Shown one piece after another: positions 61,147 to 64,000 of a DNA stretch of 64,000 bases. Both the position numbers and the translations under genes were made by a program. Position 1 is the stretch's first letter; each line of letters begins with the position of its first letter. The stretch is from Pseudobacteriovorax antillogorgiicola (GTDB lineage Bacteria > Bdellovibrionota_B > Oligoflexia > Oligoflexales > RGVZ01): positions 1 to 64,000 of the forward strand of contig CAMDHM010000008.1 of assembly GCA_945898195.1 (NCBI GenBank). The letters run 5' to 3'. A model generated the notes under the pieces. That model searched no databases and had not been told where the DNA came from. It was given only the letters and a program-made list of their open reading frames with translations.

Positions 61147-63257
61147 AGCAGGTTCCAAGCAAAGGTTGCGGCATCCTGGCCAGCGAAGAGCGCGGTCAGG
61201 ATGCCGTTTGCCATTTCGGGATCTGTGGTTGGAAGAAAGCCACTTTTCACTTTTACGGCACCAGCACCAGTGTACGAGACGGTTTCAAGGGGAAACCGGC
61301 GTGTCATATCGGTGGCAAATGCGGCGAAGCTGTTGCAGCCGCTTCGTTGCAGGAGCTTGTTGTGAATGTGCAGCCAGATCGCCGTATGCCCCCGCGCCAG
61401 ACCGTGTTCCAAAGCAGCCGCAATCCGTCCCATGGAATAGCGCGGATTGATCTCAACGACGGGGCGCAGACTTAAAGGCCGATGCAGCAGAGGTTGAGGT
61501 GTCGGTTCTCGAAAAACCATGGCGTCGATCCCAGCCGGTCCGGAAAAACCCTCTGCGTGCATTTTTTCGCCGCATTGCAGGGCGGCTTCGCGCAGTTGGT
61601 CCATCCATCCCGGATAAAGCCTGCTGAAAAAATTCTGATCAAAGGGTTTGCCATCGGCATCAGGAAAACTGAATGGTCGGCCGAGGGCATGCCCGCAATA
61701 TTTTCCGGTCCGGTCAATCAAAGGACGCGTGATGCCGAGGACGCGGACGCGACTGGTCGATTCAACTTTAAACAGGACACTGAGGTCGCAAATTTTATCA
61801 AGCCAAGGTTCCGCGATGCAGGGGAATTTTATTTTTTCTGCGATTTGAATTCCGTCGTGACTGGGATTTTCAAGGGCGATGCGGCGCAGGCCAAGTCCCG
61901 AAGCACCAAGCACTGGTTTCACTGCAAGGTGTGTGTATCCGGCGCGTTGCACGTCATCGGCGACGGCCTCAACCTCTGCCATGTTTTCACAGCGACGGGC
62001 AGAATACGCATCGGGCGCAATGCGCGCCGCAAAATCTTTGCTGAAAAACGAGGTGAATCCCGTGGGCCATTGGGCCGGCATTGCGCGAAGGATGTCTGCC
62101 AGAGGTTTGGCCCATGCCATCGCAGCAGGGGTTTCTCCCCATGGTTGGAGGACGCCCAATTTACGGCTGCCCAGTGATTTTAAAATGGCAGCCGCATCGG
62201 GAGCGTCTCCGGCTTCGATAAATTCGGGAAGAGAAAAGCCGGCAGACTTCATCTTTGAAAGGAAGGGTAGCGATGGTTTGCGACTCACCATAACCACGTC
62301 GTCAGTCGCCGCAAGAAACATCAAAAGCGGCGCGAGGTCACGTTCAATGAAAGCCGCGCGGCCCTGGAAAAAAGGCGATTTCGCGCCTGATGCAAGTTCA
62401 CGCTCACAACCTGGATTGAACATCCACAAATCCGCGGGTCGTCCCTTCGAAGAGCTGAATACTTTAAGTTGAGAGATGAAATCCGCATCCAGGCCAGCCC
62501 GTGCGCGGCCCGCCTCGTCAAAGACAGGGCCTTTGGCACGGCTCGGGGTCAGTGGAAAACGCAGATGCTCGCGGTAGGCATCCCAAAGTGTTTTTTCGGC
62601 TTCAAATCTTTTCAGCCAGATCACACCATGTTCAACATGGCGGACCTCGTCGTCATGAATCTGGCGCAGGATGTCAGCCGTTTTCTCGTCGCCCAAGTCT
62701 CTGAAGGATTTTTCATAATGTTGGGCAAAATCCAGATTCGCCTGCTCAAATGTCAGTGACATTGCCGCAGAATATTCAAGTGGCGTGGCGATGCCTTTCA
62801 TCGTGCGCCAGAAGAAGCTGTTGACGGGCATCGTGCCGAACGTCACACCAAGTTCTGCCATTCGTTCGATATAGAGTTTTAGGTGCGCCTGCTCTTCCAA
62901 CATTGTGCGCGCAATGCCTGCTCGAAAAGATTTCGGTGCATCGGGAAAGCGCAGCAACGCAAGGGCCATGACCTCAAGGGCCAAGAGTTCGTGGTTGGCA
63001 AAGTAGTGCAGGACCATGCCCCGGCCGCGCGGGTCGGATAATTTTCCGGCACCAGGAAACTGTGCTGCGTGGGGCAAGCGGCGATCAAAGGCCAGTTCCG
63101 GGGGGCGGCCGGGCAACGTCGGCGGCGTCTCTAGGGCCGGGCCAGGCAATTCGTCGGTAAATGGACTGATGCCGCCAGGAGCCCAAGTTTTATCTGCGAT
63201 GGTTGAGCCGAACAGGACCTGTTCGGCAAACGCTCTGATTTCCACAATACCACCCAT
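61134..63257 (-). CDS. Fusion of ferritin-like DUF455 domain and ATP-grasp domain
   Basis: A 707-residue protein. Residues about 65-240 form a DUF455 ferritin-like four-helix domain with di-metal ligands: HELLALE (Glu90), MLEEQAHLKLY (Glu122, His125), FEQANLDF (Glu171) and DDEVRHVEHG (Glu204, His207). Residues about 270-700 form an ATP-grasp domain. LAVKPVLGASGLGLRRI (near 444-460) is the flexible glycine loop, WLDKICDLSVLF the central strand, and VVEINPRYSMGR (about 600-611) the Mg-binding Glu and Asn. The frame is continuous. DUF455 usually occurs alone; the fusion suggests an oxidation step linked to ligation of a carboxylate. Product unknown. Confidence 0.75.
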   Translation of the reverse strand: MGGIVEIRAFAEQVLFGSTIADKTWAPGGISPFTDELPGPALETPPTLPGRPPELAFDRRLPHAAQFPGAGKLSDPRGRGMVLHYFANHELLALEVMALALLRFPDAPKSFRAGIARTMLEEQAHLKLYIERMAELGVTFGTMPVNSFFWRTMKGIATPLEYSAAMSLTFEQANLDFAQHYEKSFRDLGDEKTADILRQIHDDEVRHVEHGVIWLKRFEAEKTLWDAYREHLRFPLTPSRAKGPVFDEAGRARAGLDADFISQLKVFSSSKGRPADLWMFNPGCERELASGAKSPFFQGRAAFIERDLAPLLMFLAATDDVVMVSRKPSLPFLSKMKSAGFSLPEFIEAGDAPDAAAILKSLGSRKLGVLQPWGETPAAMAWAKPLADILRAMPAQWPTGFTSFFSKDFAARIAPDAYSARRCENMAEVEAVADDVQRAGYTHLAVKPVLGASGLGLRRIALENPSHDGIQIAEKIKFPCIAEPWLDKICDLSVLFKVESTSRVRVLGITRPLIDRTGKYCGHALGRPFSFPDADGKPFDQNFFSRLYPGWMDQLREAALQCGEKMHAEGFSGPAGIDAMVFREPTPQPLLHRPLSLRPVVEINPRYSMGRIAAALEHGLARGHTAIWLHIHNKLLQRSGCNSFAAFATDMTRRFPLETVSYTGAGAVKVKSGFLPTTDPEMANGILTALFAGQDAATFAWNLLYAE

Positions 63258-63335
63258 TCAATGTAGGATTGGATTATCACGAAAATCGGGGCAATTCCAA
63301 TTGGCCGGATTTTAACGACTGTATCGGGAGAAAGC

Positions 63336-63797
63336 ATGACACCAAGGCTGATCCAGCTATTCAAAGAATACGAAAGTGGCCACCGCCATCCGACCAATCA
63401 GCTGACCCATAAGGTCGCGATTCCAGTCATACTTTTTCATATTATCGCCATGCTGGACTGGATCCACCTTGGGCCTGTTTTTGCCATGGCAACGGCAAAC
63501 GGCGACGGGCTGCGCCTTTCTGGTGGCACTTTGGCGATCCTAATCGCGGGGTCGTGGTACTTCCGCAACGACGTGCGCCTTGGCGCGATTCTGACAGCCT
63601 ATATGTTTGCTTGCCTCGTGGTGGGCTGGCACATGCCAGCGGGCGTGGTGATCGCCCTTGCGGTGGTCGGATGGTTGATCCAGTTCAGTGGACATTACGT
63701 CTGGGAAAAGCACCATCCATCATTCTTCACAAATCTCGTGCAGGCTTTGGTTGGTCCAGCCTACTTCACGGCACGGCTGTTCAAGTTTTACCCGTAG
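63336..63797 (+). CDS. Mpo1-like (DUF962) membrane protein
   Basis: A 153-residue protein with about four transmembrane helices. The DUF962 signature is complete: LFKEYESGHRHPTNQLTHKV (Y-x-x-x-H-x-x-P-x-N-x-x-x-H) near the start, and FSGHYVWEKHHPSFFTNL (G-H-x-x-x-E-x-x-x-P-[AS]) near the end. Yeast Mpo1 is an iron-dependent dioxygenase acting on 2-hydroxy fatty acids, using these His residues. A role in fatty acid alpha-oxidation or 2-hydroxy lipid turnover is inferred. It is divergent from the DUF455-ATP-grasp gene. Confidence 0.88.
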   Translation: MTPRLIQLFKEYESGHRHPTNQLTHKVAIPVILFHIIAMLDWIHLGPVFAMATANGDGLRLSGGTLAILIAGSWYFRNDVRLGAILTAYMFACLVVGWHMPAGVVIALAVVGWLIQFSGHYVWEKHHPSFFTNLVQALVGPAYFTARLFKFYP

Positions 63798-63822
63798 GCG
63801 TTATGCTGCAGTAGTGACATTT

Positions 63823-63864
63823 ATCAGCGACTTCGTCCCCTCAACTAATCAGCAATATCGTCCC
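63823..63864 (+). repeat. Imperfect direct repeats, possible insertion-element end
   Basis: The 17-base sequences atcagcgacttcgtccc (63823-63839) and atcagcaatatcgtccc (63848-63864) match at 14 positions, 25 bases apart, in an otherwise gene-free edge (63798-64000). Tandem copies of short repeats near a TGACA-like end are a feature of IS21-family termini. The other end and any transposase lie outside the window, so the call is tentative. Confidence 0.35.
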
Positions 63865-64000
63865 ATTTGAGGTTTCGACCAAACGCTGGAATTCTTTAGG
63901 GGAAGTTTCTCGGCTCCCTTGGTCAGCACTTTTTTTGGGCGACGACACCGCAAGGTCAAATTATCTTCGCTATGATCGCCGCCGCGATCATTCTGGCATC

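Noticed and set aside
61482-62177. A 231-codon plus-strand ORF
   Set aside because: It is antisense to the ATP-grasp part of the fusion gene, which has clear family motifs.

Overview
The window looks like a chromosome segment of a free-living, double-membraned (LPS-bearing) bacterium. It carries a lipid A cluster (fabZ-lpxA-lpxB-msbA-like-lpxK), BamA and Skp, a LolC/LolD lipoprotein-release pair, System I cytochrome c maturation genes, a futalosine-type menaquinone gene (mqnA-like), ClpB, RF3 and many small lipoproteins. Together with a TIGR04552-like protein and the HNH-type and DUF4143-type debris, this fits the former Deltaproteobacteria (Bdellovibrionota/Oligoflexia or relatives). That placement is inference from gene content; no rRNA gene is present to settle it.

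Bases 1-6490 are a degraded accessory zone. They hold the 3' end of a SOUL-type heme-binding gene, a P-loop ATPase scrap, a truncated membrane-glycosyltransferase-like gene, a DUF4143 ATPase C-terminal scrap, two intact AAA_14/DUF4143 ATPases on the minus strand, a DUF3892-like protein overlapping a small membrane protein, a DUF1566 fragment and a frameshifted beta-barrel remnant.

Bases 6492-25084 are mostly housekeeping and envelope genes: a lipoprotein, an SRPBCC protein, khpA-nagZ, a minus-strand group trmB-small ORF-ybeY-corC-M14 peptidase, a glycine-rich lipoprotein, rnpB with a recognisable promoter, an RNHCP protein, a calcium-repeat lipoprotein, an HNH scrap, and ccmABCDE plus ccmG. 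These are followed by exported proteins and a periplasmic thioredoxin.

Bases 25126-40017 run rightward: a RelA/SpoT-fold protein (TIGR04552-like), a cysteine desulfurase, then lolC-lolD-bamA-skp-fabZ-lpxA-lpxB-msbA-like-lpxK, most joined by 4-base start/stop overlaps. lpxD, usually found between skp and fabZ, is absent. A membrane-anchored protein with a clear terminator and 5-formyl-THF cyclo-ligase follow.

Bases 40014-64000 contain lipoproteins, clpB, hemL-mqnA, a SlyD-like isomerase with a bidirectional terminator shared with prfC, a TolC-RND pair with no adaptor gene, phoU and a NifU-domain gene, an RRM protein, a PilZ protein, and two divergent methyltransferase-fold genes whose starts overlap. 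After these come a DUF2079 membrane protein, an unusual ferritin-like (DUF455) plus ATP-grasp fusion, and an Mpo1/DUF962 protein. The right edge shows direct repeats that may be the end of an insertion element.

The observations most worth following up are the RelA/SpoT-fold protein at 25126-26352 and the DUF455-ATP-grasp fusion at 61134-63257. All calls come from reading the sequence; no database search was run.
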